From Takakia lepidozioides (lineage: Eukaryota > Streptophyta > Takakiopsida > Takakiales > Takakiaceae): a stretch of 64,000 nt of DNA. This document shows, piece after piece, positions 1 to 9,849 of this stretch; positions within the stretch are counted from its first letter, which is position 1, and every line of letters begins with the position of its first letter. Under the pieces are notes generated by a model. That model did no database searches and had not been told where the DNA came from. It saw only the letters and a list, made by a program, of their open reading frames with translations. The position numbers and the translations under genes were made by a program. The stretch spans positions 11,036,001 to 11,100,000 of the forward strand of contig CM060734.1 in the NCBI GenBank assembly GCA_030704615.1. Reading direction: 5' to 3'.

Positions 1-83
1 ATCCGGGGGGATGGACTTCGGTGGCAGATCTCAAACTATAACTTCTTGATGAGAAAGATGTATGGGTTCATCCACCTCCGTCG

Positions 84-794
84 GTGGGTACGTGGGACCC
101 AGATGCTCCATTATTGGAGGCCGGACTGCTCTTCCGCTTCGCATCATTTCCAAAATCTAAGGGCTTCGTAGCTGTCCGCAAGGTCATTGTCATCTGCATC
201 CAAGTCGTCCTCAGGTCCTCCTTTGCAAGGATGCCGTGCTTCCGGAACCGGGACGACTGCCCATTTGGAGGCATCGATTATGCAATGTATTCGGCCACAT
301 CGGGAGACATTGTTATCTGGTACACAGATTACAGAGAAGATACTGGTTCGATTGTGGAAACATTGGTGGCTTTTGAGTATATCGTAGGCCACTACGCCTT
401 CGAGCGGGGTGACGATCTTGGTCTGAGGAGTCCGTGGCTCCTGCGCATCCTCGATTCCGATTTTCCCAGCTACGACGGTCACCCATGCAGAAGAAGGCGC
501 ACTGCTATGCTGTTGCGGTGGAACTGCTGCCACTGGACGTGGGTGGACTCCATCGGAGAGACCTATTCTCCTCAAGGAGTGCGCTCCTCTTCTCCATTGT
601 ATGGGGACATTCGCATTGGTGTGGACGACGAAAACGTGAAGATTTCCATATTCGATGGTGGTATGATTGAAGGGCAGGACATTGTGGTGAACATCACTAG
701 GGGCGGTACAACGGCTACAATCGACTTTACATGGAGGAGCCCCATGACTCATGAGCTAGTTCTGAGAGCAGTCGAAGTCCCATTGACAACGTGA
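84..794 (+). CDS. 236-aa hypothetical protein, transposon-borne family
   Basis: I do not recognise this protein. It is an intact 236-aa frame. Three sequences in the window share its pattern: this one, a frameshifted inverted copy at 19843-20550, and a divergent plus-strand paralogue at 20835-21496. Shared blocks are MPC-RN--DCP, DYAM----SGD, a Trp/Cys-rich RWNCC-WT block, YGDIR, a DGG-I-G-DIVV block and a C-terminal FT-R segment. Because these blocks are conserved between diverged copies, the frame is probably a real protein. The start is uncertain: similarity between paralogues becomes clear just before the Met at about 231, so the first 49 residues may be untranslated. AATAAA follows the stop by about 85 bases. 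The Cys-rich blocks might bind metal, but I assign no function. Confidence 0.6.
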   Translation: MGTWDPDAPLLEAGLLFRFASFPKSKGFVAVRKVIVICIQVVLRSSFARMPCFRNRDDCPFGGIDYAMYSATSGDIVIWYTDYREDTGSIVETLVAFEYIVGHYAFERGDDLGLRSPWLLRILDSDFPSYDGHPCRRRRTAMLLRWNCCHWTWVDSIGETYSPQGVRSSSPLYGDIRIGVDDENVKISIFDGGMIEGQDIVVNITRGGTTATIDFTWRSPMTHELVLRAVEVPLTT

Positions 795-1203
795 CTTGTA
801 TTCAGTAGGCACAGGGCTAAAGATTTGATGGCACAATCAGCACAGTAGACGTGCTTCAAATGCAATTCATGTGGATCAATAAAAACCTCATTGTGCCCTC
901 TTTTTATTCTATTCTGTGTCCATCGTTCCCAGAATGCGTCATTGCTCATTTCGTTTGGGATTGGGAGTGTGGGTGGATTTTGCAAGTGGCTGGTAGGCTG
1001 AAATGGGCCCCCATTGTACAGAGCAGTACCACCCTACCATTCGCGAAACATTGCCTTTCAATATATAATTCTAAATAACATTGCGAACCTCCTTCATCGG
1101 GAGGTCCTTCTCCCCCTATGACCGTGGCACCCTAAACCCTATTCCCGCGGACACTCATTTCCGGAAAATAGTGCTGCTCATGTTTTTTTCCACACTTACG
1201 ACT

Positions 1204-1242
1204 CTGCTCATGGCTCATGCCGCTCATGGCTCATGGCTCATG
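1204..1242. repeat. Subterminal GCTCATG repeats of type-A end
   Basis: Five closely spaced copies of GCTCATG, or its CATGAGC complement, lie directly inside the transposon terminus. The same array occurs inverted at 19390-19435. Direct subterminal repeats of this sort typically bind the transposase in CACTA and MULE elements. Confidence 0.7.
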
Positions 1243-1293
1243 AAATAGCAGCCCCCAGGTTGAGGCCGACGCCCTTACCGCCGCAGGATTTGG

Positions 1294-1794
1294 ATGGTGC
1301 AGCGCACTGACGTCCCCAGACAACCATTTCCGCTTCCACAGCCTCCACCACCGACCCCTGTGAGAGCAAGAACAATGGGACATGACAGCTCTAAGCATCC
1401 TACACACCGTTGGGGGAAACCGAAGAGGCGGCGACCTCCCTCAAAAGTGAACGAGACAAGGATGGGGAATGCACTTCGGATGAACTGTACAATCCAGAGC
1501 TCGACAGAAGTGCCCCCACCAGGATTCGGGCGTGTGTATCAGATGGCCACGGCGGGCTCAGCTGTTTGCAATGAGGTGTACACCATCACCATTTCAGAAT
1601 TACCCACCTGCAATTGCACCGACTTCCAGATCATGGCAAACAAGGGGGCATCATACTGCCCTTGCAAGCATTTGTACTACGTGTACCTAAAGAGACTCCG
1701 TTGTAATTCCACAACTCATCACTTCATACATGCACCAGGGTTGAGCCCCCAGGAGGTTCACACTCTTCTGAATATGGATCCAGGGGACCAGTGA
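1294..1794 (+). CDS. SWIM zinc-finger protein, C-terminal part of a MULE-type transposase
   Basis: The frame ends in a SWIM zinc finger with Cys106-x-Cys108 and Cys124-x-His126, preceded by a Pro-rich stretch and a basic segment (HRWGKPKRRRPP). SWIM fingers sit at the C-terminus of MULE transposases, and the homologue at 37134-39790 has a MULE-like upstream region. Here the upstream coding sequence is cut at 1257 by the type-A fragment. One base is missing at about 1290 relative to the other copy, so this is a 3' remnant. The corresponding CAG codon at about 1300 is a TAG stop in the 37-kb copy. The stop at 1792 is followed by about 850 bases of non-coding sequence before the terminus. Confidence 0.65.
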   Translation: MVQRTDVPRQPFPLPQPPPPTPVRARTMGHDSSKHPTHRWGKPKRRRPPSKVNETRMGNALRMNCTIQSSTEVPPPGFGRVYQMATAGSAVCNEVYTITISELPTCNCTDFQIMANKGASYCPCKHLYYVYLKRLRCNSTTHHFIHAPGLSPQEVHTLLNMDPGDQ

Positions 1795-2045
1795 GCTTGG
1801 CTTGCGGTCCCCATACAATGGTACACCCATCCTTTTCGGATAGTAGAACTGTACTGCTGCCAGTACCTCAGACTCTGGCCACAGAAAGGTCCGACATATG
1901 TCTTGCCTACCAGTAACCTGTTTTGCTCGAACTAAGATATTACTATATCGTTCACTTGTTTCCACGTGCATGTATTTTTGTATGTTGGAGGGTTCATGTT
2001 TTTCTGCTTTCCGAAAACTTGCTTTCCTCATTCGACCTCCGACAA

Positions 2046-2067
2046 GGAAATGCGGCGCCGCATTTCC
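2046..2067. repeat. Perfect 22-bp palindrome, GGCGCC core (family P1)
   Basis: The arms GGAAATGCGG and its complement surround a GGCGCC centre. The equivalent site in the inverted copy is at about 36855-36880, with GGTGCC in the middle. It is one of many related palindromes in the DNA transposons. Confidence 0.85.
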
Positions 2068-2572
2068 AAGTATCGTCGTAGGTACTGGTAGAGGCGGCCT
2101 TCGCCAACACCAAACCGCTCCAAAATTTCGCACGTGCGAACCCTAATGCGGCACCTTATTTCCCAGTTCAGTTGCAAACGTTTCCCGCCGAATACCCGAA
2201 GAAGACAGAATTGTGAAGTACTGCAGACTGTATTGGTGCAGACTCCATTGGTTCAATCGCGGCAAAAAGGTCAACTTCATTCCAATGTTAAGGCATGTAA
2301 AACCGCGGAATACTCTATACAGGCCAGTATGCGACGTCCTTTTGCAGTGGTATACTGGATTTCCCGTTGCACGGTCACTTATTTCCATGAGCGGATCTAT
2401 AAAACCATGAGCGGACTTGTTACTGACGACATATCTTCGCCGCATTACATGATCTGGAACGTCCAAAAACGGCAAGGTCAAATAAAAAAACTATTATTTT
2501 AATACTTGTTTAATCTGCCGCATTTCCAAATTTGGAGGAGTCCGCTCATGAAATCCGCGTATCTTAGACTTC

Positions 2573-2638
2573 GGCTCACCGCTCATGCGGCTCATGCGGC
2601 TCATGGCTCATGGCTCATGGTTTCTGCTCATGAAATAG
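2573..2638. repeat. Subterminal GCTCATG repeats of type-B end
   Basis: About seven copies of GCTCATG, some separated by CG, lie just inside the 2646 terminus. They are repeated inverted at about 36340-36380. Confidence 0.7.
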
Positions 2639-2646
2639 TAAACCTC

Positions 2647-3180
2647 GCGGTTCTTACCATTTGGGCTTAAAAACGCTCCCGCTGAGTTTCAAAGAGTCAT
2701 GGACAGGATTCTAGCAGGGGTGGAGTTTGCTCGGTGCTACATAGATGACATCATCATCTTTAGTGCTACGGTGGAGGAGCATGAGAGACACCTTCAGGGG
2801 GTATTTGAGCGCTTGAGGACGCACGGATTGAAGTTACATCCGGGCAAGTGCAAGTTTTTCCACAACCAAATTGAGTATCTGGGTCACATGATATATCCTG
2901 GAGGATTGGGGGTACAACAGACTAAGGTAGAGTCCATTGCACAGGTTCCACGCCCCACGGATGTGAGCCGAGTTCGAGCTTTCATGGGGTTAGCAAACTA
3001 TTACAGACGGTTTGTTAAGGGATTTAGTGCCATTGCAAAGGCTCTAACCAAGCTGACCAAGGTGGACCAGGAGTGGCAGTGGGAAGATGAGCAAGAACAA
3101 GCTTTTCAAGAGCTCAAGGCGAGGTTGACCTCGGCGCCCATCTTGAGACGACCTATCAGGGGCGTCCTTTTCAGCTACAT
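2647..3180 (+). pseudogene. pol: GypA reverse transcriptase, C-terminal half
   Basis: The frame opens with the fingers/palm motif LPFGL-NAPAEFQRVMD, then the catalytic YIDDI at about residue 30, then the thumb and connection with Y-R-FVKGFS. These are standard Ty3/gypsy RT motifs. The first 120 or so residues of RT are missing at the transposon junction. The frame shifts at about 3165, just before RNase H. Confidence 0.8.
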
Positions 3181-3192
3181 ACAGATTGGAGC

Positions 3193-4014
3193 ATGCTGGG
3201 GCTTGGAGCGGTGCTCACACAGGTGGATGATGAGGGAAGAGAGTTCGTAGTGGCTTATGCTAGCCGCTCGAACAATGCTGCAGAGTCTAAGTATAGCTCA
3301 TATGAGGGAGAATGCTTAGCTGCAGTGTGGGCCGTGGCACACTTCAGGTGCTATCTATACGGCAATCTCTTCACCCTTGTCACAGATCACCAACCACTCA
3401 AGTGGTTGATGGAGTCAGACAAGCTTACGGGGAAGCTTGCACGGTGGGCACTCATCCTTCAAGAGTATGACTTTCAGGTGGTGCATCGACCGGGTTTGGT
3501 CAATCGCAATGCAGATGGGTTGAGTCGCAATCCATGCACGAGCCAGCAGGATGACACTGGAGCTCGGTGGCATGGTGAGACGGATGAGGAGATGGTGCCC
3601 GGATGGCATGCATCTGCATTTCTGTGTATCTTGGCAGCGGAAGGCCAGGTTGGACCTGCAACAGGGATGACTGTAGATCAAGTGTCTGAGGACCCGGAGG
3701 CCAGCAATGAGCAAGGTGGCGCCAAAGATATACATGAGGATTCAGTTGTGTTGGACTACCTCCGCACTGGAGACACGGCAGCCACTGTGACTGCCAAGGA
3801 GAGGGATCGGATCCTACAACGAGCCAAGAGGTTCAAGTGGGAGGGGACACACCTGCTCCGAGTGTGGGAGGATGGTCGAGTGAGGATTGTGCCTCACCCA
3901 ACACAGCGGGCACGGTTAGTGCGGCATGCCCACGAGGAGTTGGGGCATTTTCCTACTGCAGGGGCAGTATTGGTGGCGTGGTATGCACACAGAGGTGCAA
4001 AAATTTGTGGCTAG
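3193..4014 (+). pseudogene. pol: GypA RNase H and integrase zinc-finger region
   Basis: The first 120 residues are RNase H: GLGAVL, then YEGECLAAVWA carrying the catalytic Glu, TDHQPLKWL carrying an Asp, and NADGLSR with the final Asp. A divergent linker follows, then the start of the integrase HHCC finger (HEELGHFPTAG). A frameshift near 3960 moves the rest of integrase into the next frame. In the true frame the D-W preceding GLGAVL supplies the first catalytic Asp. Confidence 0.75.
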
Positions 4015-4726
4015 GTGCATGGTGTGTGACAGGGTGCGTGCTTCATTCAACGCCCCTACTCCACAATTGCACCCTCTTCCGATCATGGGATTGGGCTACA
4101 GGTGGAGTCTTGACTTCGCAGGGCCGTTGCCACTGACCATGCGCCACAACAAGTACGTGTTGGTGATGGTGGAGCACTTCTCCAAGTGGATTGAATTGGT
4201 TCCATTGCCTGATAAGGCTAGTGAGGGAGCTGCGTATGCATTCTTGGATTGTGTGCTTAGCCGATTCGGTGCTCCAGCTGAGGTACTCACGGACCAAGGG
4301 AGAGAGTTCTTGGGGGAGTTTCAGGCTTTGTGTGACAAGGCCTTGATAGACCACCGCACCACCTCTCGGGATCATCCTGAGGCCGATGGCTTGGCAGAGA
4401 GAGTTGTTCAGACAGTAAAGAGGGGTTTGCGCAAGTATGGCTTGCAGAAGGGACACCTAGGAGATTGGGACCTTCAGTTACCCTGGTTAGCCATGGGCTA
4501 CAGGTTCAGCAAGCAAGCATCACTTGCCTTCTTCTCACCATACTTTCTTCTCTTTGGCCGAGAGCCGGATTTGCCTACATCCATTCGCAGAGAAGCTGCT
4601 ACAGTTCTTAACCTTGACGATCCGGACGTGTGGGCACGTGCATGTGAGCAGCGTGCAGAGTTGTTCAAGAGAGTCATGCCCATGGCTTTCGAGAACCTTC
4701 CATTGCACAACACCGTGATACGTTGA
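3926..4726 (+). pseudogene. pol: GypA integrase
   Basis: The finger is completed by C-MVC. The catalytic core follows with SLDFAGP (first Asp), LTDQGREF (second Asp) and EADGLAERVVQTV (Glu), a complete DDE triad. The core would insert the cDNA copy into chromatin. The frame ends at 4726 in a one-base slip; the post-integrase segment continues from 4723. Confidence 0.8.
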
Positions 4727-5004
4727 GGTATGCTACCATACGTGGTGGGGGCTATCGTCCTGGGGTTTGGAGATTCAACCCTGGTGACTATGTCTATCTG
4801 CAGCAGACTGCTCCTACGACCCTGGATGTGACTGCAGGACGTGTTATTTTGAGGGTTCGAGAGGTCTTGCCCTCAGGCGTCTTGGTCTTGGAGGGTCGGG
4901 ATGGCATAACTTGGAAGGACCATGTGCGTAATTGTGCGCCATGTCACCTTCCGAATGTCGATGGCAGGATTGACCCAAACCTGGCAGTGGTATTGCAGGT
5001 TTGA
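4723..5004 (+). pseudogene. GypA post-integrase segment
   Basis: This frame holds RYATIRGGGYRP, a GDYVYLQQ motif typical of the integrase C-terminal GPY/F-like region, and a Cys-containing NCAPCHLP motif. It ends at a TGA one codon before the PHD finger in the neighbouring frame. A single-base slip would join it to the PHD finger, so I treat the two as one ancestral Pol tail. Confidence 0.65.
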
Positions 5005-5417
5005 GGTGCATGTTGTGTGGGTCTGCTAAAGGGGCAGCCACCATGCTGGTGTGTGATCGATGCTCTAGAGGTTGGCATATGGGGTGCTTGACTCCACCTC
5101 TTGAGATGGTTCCAGATGGGGATTGGTTATGTCCACAATGCATTGGATAGTGGGAGTGGATACAACCATGGGAGGCTAACAAGCAACGCAAGGCCCAGCT
5201 ACAGGAGACCTTGAATACACGAAGTCCTGGCTCAAGTTCACAGATTGCAAGACGGCGACTAACGATGGGGCTACTCTTGTACCCGGCCTCTTGGTCTATA
5301 GAGTTTGAGTACGATAGGGACAGTGATAGAGGACTTAGTACGGCTATGGCTATTACGTCTTGTAGCTATCTGGAGGTAGAGGGACCTATCCACCAGCTAG
5401 GGGGGCGATTGTGGTAG
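5004..5417 (+). pseudogene. PHD finger and basic tail at the C-terminus of GypA Pol
   Basis: The first 48 codons form a complete Cys4-His-Cys3 PHD finger: CMLC, then CDRC, GWHMGC, and a final WLCPQC, with the Trp that usually precedes the last Cys pair. One in-frame TAG at 5148 follows, after which the same frame stays open to 5417 with a basic, Ser-rich tail. The frame ends just inside the LTR start. PHD fingers read histone tails. At this position it occupies the place that a chromodomain has in chromoviruses, so a targeting role is likely. The stop and the upstream slip suggest decay. Confidence 0.75.
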
Positions 5418-5943
5418 ACTACTTTATTGTGCATATATGTGTGGTGTGGTTTGGACAGCGATGTAGTTGTGTAGCGATATGTATGCGCACGACAGCTGTC
5501 AAGTTAAATAAGCACAGTGTGAAAACAGCTAGCATAAAACCAGTTATTTGTATTTAACACTTGGATTTAGGTCAAGTGTTAAATCAGGTGTCAAGTTTAG
5601 TTTGACACCTGGTCCGTCTTATCTTCACGAGAGCGGCAGTCGCGCAGCTCATCTCTCTCGAGTTGAGCCTGCGCGACCGAGCTCCTGTGTGCGTTTAGAT
5701 CTGAGTGTACTCATGATGGGAGTGTAGGTTGTTGTGGGGTGGAGTCCCCATAGCTTGGGGTGCCCCTGGCTCGACTACTGTTTTAAAGAGTGATGGTTTT
5801 GGATTTCACATTGTTTCTTGTGTGGAGAGCAGTGTCATTTGTTAGCTTTCTTTTCTATTGTGGTAGACTACTTTATTGTGCATATATGTGTGGTGTGGTT
5901 TGGACAGCGATGTAGTTGTGTAGCGATATGTATGCGCACGACA
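5410..5943 (+). repeat. GypA 3' LTR with two hairpins and a terminal 92-bp duplication
   Basis: The LTR starts TGTGG after a G-run and probably ends CGACA at 5943, where GypC coding sequence resumes. Positions 5408-5499 recur at 5857-5948, so the first and last 90 bases of this LTR are the same. It also holds two perfect inverted repeats: 12-bp arms at 5552-5563 and 5573-5584 (loop 9), and 9-bp arms at 5586-5594 and 5602-5610. No gene is present. Confidence 0.65.
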
Positions 5944-5946
5944 GCT

Positions 5947-7508
5947 GTTTTGCTTATATCTCGGTCGTCCATCTTAATCTGCCAAAAACCAGATTGTAAA
6001 TCCAGAGCAGAGAACCACTTGGCTTTCCCCAACTAGTTCAAAACATCCTGACTTAATGGCATAGGGTAAGAGTCCCTCCTAGTCAAGCGGTTCACCGGCC
6101 TGAAATCACCACAAAAACGCTTGGATCCATCCTTTTTTGGTGGAAGGGTAACTGGACATGACCACTCTGAACTACTTTCCCGCATCTTACCTTGTGAGAT
6201 TAAAGTCTCAATTTGTCTTTGTACCTCGTTTTCCTCCCACTCTGATAGGCGGCTGGGACGACTTCTGCAAGGGGGAAAACCTTGTGTATCAATTGTATGT
6301 TCCACCTCACTGCAATAACCCAAGTCAGCTTTGCTAAGAGCAAAACATTCCTGATTTTCTCTCAGCTCTTGCTCCAGTTCTATCCTATGTTCTGGGGCTA
6401 GCTCTGGATTGATGTGAAGTCTGGATTTCAGACTTCTCCAACGACTCTCCATTTCTTCTTCATGGCTGGGTTCCCAACTCTTTTCGTCTTCTATTTCCAC
6501 GTTGTTGTTCCCTAGTTCACCATTCCAAGCTTTCTGGTAAGCTTCCTGTATGATAGAGGCAGCCATGCTACGATGGGTCTCTTCCTGAAGGAGTTCAGAC
6601 ATCCCTTGGTCTTCAAACAAATCCTCCCCTAGGTTGACATTATCTATTATCTCCTCAACATTCTTCAAGGCTCTATCTACCTTTTCGCTCTCCTCAGATC
6701 CTCCCATCTCTTCATCTTTATCAGATTCAGAGCTGTCAGAGTCTGGAGATCCTTCCTCCGTGTCCACAAACTCTTCCTCGGGCTTTCTTTCTTCTTCCCA
6801 CAAACCTAGGTACTGTTCATCTGATGTCAGGGTCAAGACATTTCCTGCTGACGTAGTGCTTGCATACCTTACTCTGCCCTCATCCCCTCTGTGGTAGGCT
6901 GTTCTGGTGACTGCAGGCTCATTATAATTTATGGTGTGCAAAGGGAAGTGAGCAAAATCCTTTCCTGGCCCATAGCGTACACGAATCGTTTCAGCTTCGG
7001 TGTCAACTACCGCGCCAAACTTTTTGAGAAAGTCCAAGCCCAGAAGCATGTGATACGTATCCGTGTTTACCACCATAAAGGACAAGCGATTGGTTAGCTC
7101 TCCTACTTTGACCTTGATGTCCTCAAGTCTGCCCATTGCAGTCTCAAGAGCACCTGAGGCTACTCTGTAATTTACATCCTTATCAGTAACAACAGATCCC
7201 ATCAGACCAAGATCCCTGACTGTACTCGCGGATATCACAGAAAGCATGGCACCGGTGTCAATTTGGCCTAATACTTGGTAATCTCGCATTGTAATCACTA
7301 CATGAAGCACTTTAACCTTACCAGTATAAGCATACGAGATCGTGGGCTCAGCGTGTGCTGAGTACAAAGGCCTTGGAACATCCCTCACAATTTCTACACT
7401 GTGAGTTGTCTCCTTTTGTTGTACCATTGCCCTTTCCACCACTTTGACCAGCCCCTTTAATTTGTCTAACTCTCCGGGCACAGTCATGATTAGGTCCATG
7501 GGAGACAA
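5947..7508 (-). CDS. pol: GypC protease-reverse transcriptase, truncated
   Basis: Near residue 80 is the aspartic-protease active site QIDTGAML, followed by LLGLDFL. A long acidic linker (Glu/Asp/Ser-rich) leads to RT with the FCGDFRPVNRLT block. After the first in-frame stop at 6033, reading on in a near frame gives a clear continuation (LQSGFWQIKM) as far as 5947, where GypA cuts it. Catalytic YxDD, RNase H and integrase are therefore absent from this copy. The linker's acidity is unusual but typical of plant gypsy polyproteins. A separate ORF from gag implies frameshifting or read-through. Confidence 0.8.
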
Positions 7509-7561
7509 GGATATTCTCCCCTTGTAGAAGTGGTTCGGGATTCAGGATTTAGTACCTCCTT

Positions 7562-8689
7562 CTATGCAGCTTTGAAATTGTTCTTTGGGTAGATCTCACT
7601 CTTGGTCTTGCTTGGCTGTTCACTGCTCTCACCATTCCTCTCTGGTGACTCTGTAGGCTCAACAATAGGACTCTGGACAGGGATGCGCATCCTTGGAAGT
7701 CTGACTTCATTGATACTGTTTTGTGACATCAGATTTGTCATTTCTGCGAGTACATCATCCTCATCATCATAGAACACATCTACAAAGTTAGTTCCAGGAG
7801 TTCCCATCATAGTCTGGTTGAGTTTTCTACTGCACTCACTCTCTGTATGCCCTAGTACCTTGCAAAAGTTGCATCTCACACCACACATTTCCGTGGAATG
7901 CCCAAACCGGTGACATTTGTCACACTTAGCTTGGGTTCTTCCTTCAGGACAATATGTAGCTATGTGACCTTCTTTATGACAAACGTTACAAAGGCGAACA
8001 TGAGGAGGTGTTCTAGATCCCGAGCTTTCTCCTATGACTGGTCCCCTATCAAAGTACTTTTGTAGGGTAGTGTTTAGCTGATCAAGTCTTCTGTCCACAG
8101 GGTTGACAAACACAACTGACTCATTTGTATCATCTCCTTCCAATGGCTCTAGAGGTATTTTCCCCAACTTTCCCAGGCCCCTCTCAATCTCAATGGCTGT
8201 CTCAAGTCCTTCCTCTAAATCAGAGAAGCGCCTGCCCAGCATTACTCTTGCTATTTCAGGTCTCAAACCTGCTGCAAATCTACGCCTCTGTTCCAAATCA
8301 GACGCCCCACTTCTTATAAACAACCGGTTCAACCTATCAAAGTATGTCTGAACCCTTTGTCTATTTTCCTGTTTGATGGTATCCATCCTCAGCCTGATTT
8401 CTGCCAAGTCAATGACACCAAACTTGGCTGATATGGCTGCCCTGAAATCTTCCCAGTTGTCTGGTCTAGGGTTTTGTTTACGGTACCATTCATCAGCCTT
8501 GGCTCTCAGGTTGAGCCTTGCTACCTTGAAGGTTTTATCCTCATTTAAATCTCTGACATCTGCCTCCATCTGAATCCTTTCCAGCCAGTCATTCACATCT
8601 TCACTATTCCTACCATGATAAGGCACATCTATGCTAGTTGGACTGGTCATTCTTCTACTCTCTAGTCTGAGTTCAAACTGGTTTAACAC
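7562..8689 (-). CDS. gag: GypC Gag with three CCHC zinc knuckles
   Basis: The frame is an intact 375-aa Gag. The first 200 residues carry the retrotransposon capsid pattern (W-ERI, ADEWYR, F-ARF-like blocks). Three zinc knuckles follow at about residues 235-290: CNVCHKEGHIATYC, CDKCHRFGHSTEMC and CNFCKVLGHTESEC, each C-x2-C-x4-H-x4-C. The tail is acidic then Ser/Pro-rich. It would assemble the virus-like particle and bind the element RNA. It ends 54 bases before the pol frame. No frameshifts are seen, in contrast to the GypB copies. Confidence 0.85.
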   Translation of the reverse strand: MLNQFELRLESRRMTSPTSIDVPYHGRNSEDVNDWLERIQMEADVRDLNEDKTFKVARLNLRAKADEWYRKQNPRPDNWEDFRAAISAKFGVIDLAEIRLRMDTIKQENRQRVQTYFDRLNRLFIRSGASDLEQRRRFAAGLRPEIARVMLGRRFSDLEEGLETAIEIERGLGKLGKIPLEPLEGDDTNESVVFVNPVDRRLDQLNTTLQKYFDRGPVIGESSGSRTPPHVRLCNVCHKEGHIATYCPEGRTQAKCDKCHRFGHSTEMCGVRCNFCKVLGHTESECSRKLNQTMMGTPGTNFVDVFYDDEDDVLAEMTNLMSQNSINEVRLPRMRIPVQSPIVEPTESPERNGESSEQPSKTKSEIYPKNNFKAA

Positions 8690-8721
8690 CTAATTCTGAT
8701 TCTAATTTCCCTGAAACACCC

Positions 8722-9048
8722 TTAATGCTGACCTCTATACCACTCCCACTGTCCATTTTGCAACATCTCTACTCTACCTCCCCATGTCACTTCTCGTGAC
8801 ATGGTATTTATCTTCTCCCACCTTCCTAACTCTCTTATCCAAAGTACTATGGTTGTTCTTCCACCAGCATGTATCACTCTAAGACATAAATCACCATCAG
8901 CTATTCTCCAAGCAGGGTTGAAGAAGTACAAACAAGGGTCTGCGTAGGCATTTGGTGAGCGTCGGCTGAAGCAAATCAGCAAATCTCCAATGCTTGGTTC
9001 ATCAGGAATCAGTGTATGGTCTCTGCCTGCCATCAAACCATCCAACAC
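8722..9048 (-). CDS. 108-aa leader ORF between primer site and gag of GypC
   Basis: This is an intact frame starting about 40 bases after the primer-binding site and ending 33 bases before gag. It is rich in Trp and Arg and I do not recognise it. Typical Ty3/gypsy elements have only untranslated leader here. Its uninterrupted state next to an intact gag suggests either selection or youth of the copy. It could be an upstream regulatory ORF, an N-terminal Gag extension joined by splicing, or chance. Confidence 0.45.
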   Translation of the reverse strand: MLDGLMAGRDHTLIPDEPSIGDLLICFSRRSPNAYADPCLYFFNPAWRIADGDLCLRVIHAGGRTTIVLWIRELGRWEKINTMSREVTWGGRVEMLQNGQWEWYRGQH

Positions 9049-9089
9049 AAATCAAGATCCCTAGCTAGTAGATATCATGATTTAACGAA

Positions 9090-9101
9090 GCTCTGATACC
9101 A
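9090..9101 (-). promoter_or_regulatory. Primer-binding site for initiator tRNA-Met
   Basis: The minus strand reads TGGTATCAGAGC, the standard plant retrotransposon primer-binding site complementary to the 3' end of initiator tRNA-Met. It directly follows the LTR end and fixes the element's orientation. Confidence 0.9.
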
Positions 9102-9797
9102 AAAGAAGGGGCGTGAATCCCCTTCTGGGTGATTCTAATCTGTACTCCTCCCCAGTTGAAGTCAAAGCAAAAGGAAGGAACGTTCTAGTGATCCAACCAT
9201 CTTCACATGGCTGTGGGTTTCCCTTAGTTCGTTCGTGATCAGAGTTCATGCAATCCTCATCCACGCCACAGCGGAAGAGAAGACATGGATGGGGAGTTTT
9301 CGAATTGTTCTTGCTCTTGGTTCTACTTTTATACAACAGCCTTGCCCTATGATCACAGCGCCAACAGTGCTGCCATGATCTTTTCTGTGATGCAACCACC
9401 CTATGACAGCGCTAAACACGACCCTTAATGTGAAGCTCCCTTGAGCAGTGACACGTCGGAAGCCCCCTTTGTAATGGTGACACAGATTTAGAGGGAGGCA
9501 GCTCAGATCTGCCATGAACTGCAGGGCCACTGGTCTCTTTCAGGGTTCATGTTTTCTTCATCTCATCTCCCCAAATTGGCCATCCCCCATCAACCCCTTT
9601 TACTGAGCAGCTCTCTCCCTTCCCAAATCCTTTTCTCTCTCTCTCTAATCTTGGTCTACAGGTTCCTCACTTCTTCAACAACAGCATATCTACCATGCAA
9701 TGCGATGCACAACTCAGCCAGGCATCCAGTGCACCCAGCCTTGAAATCATCCTCGGTCACACAAGGCATAACCATCCCATTCATCAGTCTCTCTCTA

Positions 9798-9849
<52 letters not shown>

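Larger units (their letters stand above)
1..1256 (-). mobile_element. Type-A end fragment of a large DNA transposon
   Basis: This stretch is the inverted copy of 19383 to about 20640: the two match almost base for base over more than 1.2 kb. Its terminus lies at about 1250-1256, reading inward CTATTTCATGAGC after a G-rich end, followed by direct GCTCATG-type subterminal repeats (about 1204-1242). The internal part runs off the left edge of the window. It carries one intact 236-aa gene (84-794). It abuts type-B transposon sequence at 1257 inside the SWIM gene, so it looks inserted into, or recombined with, a type-B element. The region 795-1256 has no gene; it holds an AATAAA at about 877 and the terminal repeats. 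Confidence 0.7.
1257..2646 (+). mobile_element. Type-B end fragment of a large DNA transposon
   Basis: This is the inverted copy of 36317 to about 37670, including the SWIM gene. Its right terminus is at 2646: read inward on the other strand it begins GAGGTTTACTATTTCATGAG, then subterminal CATGAGC repeats. Its terminus shares CTATTTCATGAGC with the type-A terminus, so A and B look like the two ends of one element type. It sits directly against GypA reverse transcriptase at GCGGTTCT (2647-2654). The stretch 1795-2572 has no recognisable gene; it is a 3' flank with one perfect GGCGCC palindrome and a decayed second one at about 2146-2160. Confidence 0.7.
2647..5943 (+). mobile_element. GypA: 3' half of a Ty3/gypsy retrotransposon with PHD finger
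   Basis: The order is reverse transcriptase (from the LPFGL motif onward), RNase H, integrase, a Cys-rich post-integrase segment, a PHD finger, a basic tail, a G-rich polypurine-like tract (about 5400-5407) and a 3' LTR. The 5' half (gag, protease and the start of RT) is absent because the DNA transposon ending at 2646 interrupts it. GypA in turn sits inside GypC: GypC reverse transcriptase resumes at 5944. Several frameshifts show the copy is dead. The 5' half of the same family is at 17931-19382. Confidence 0.8.

Noticed and set aside
144-752. 202-aa minus-strand ORF opposite the 236-aa gene
   Set aside because: The plus-strand reading is conserved in a diverged paralogue; the minus-strand reading is not.
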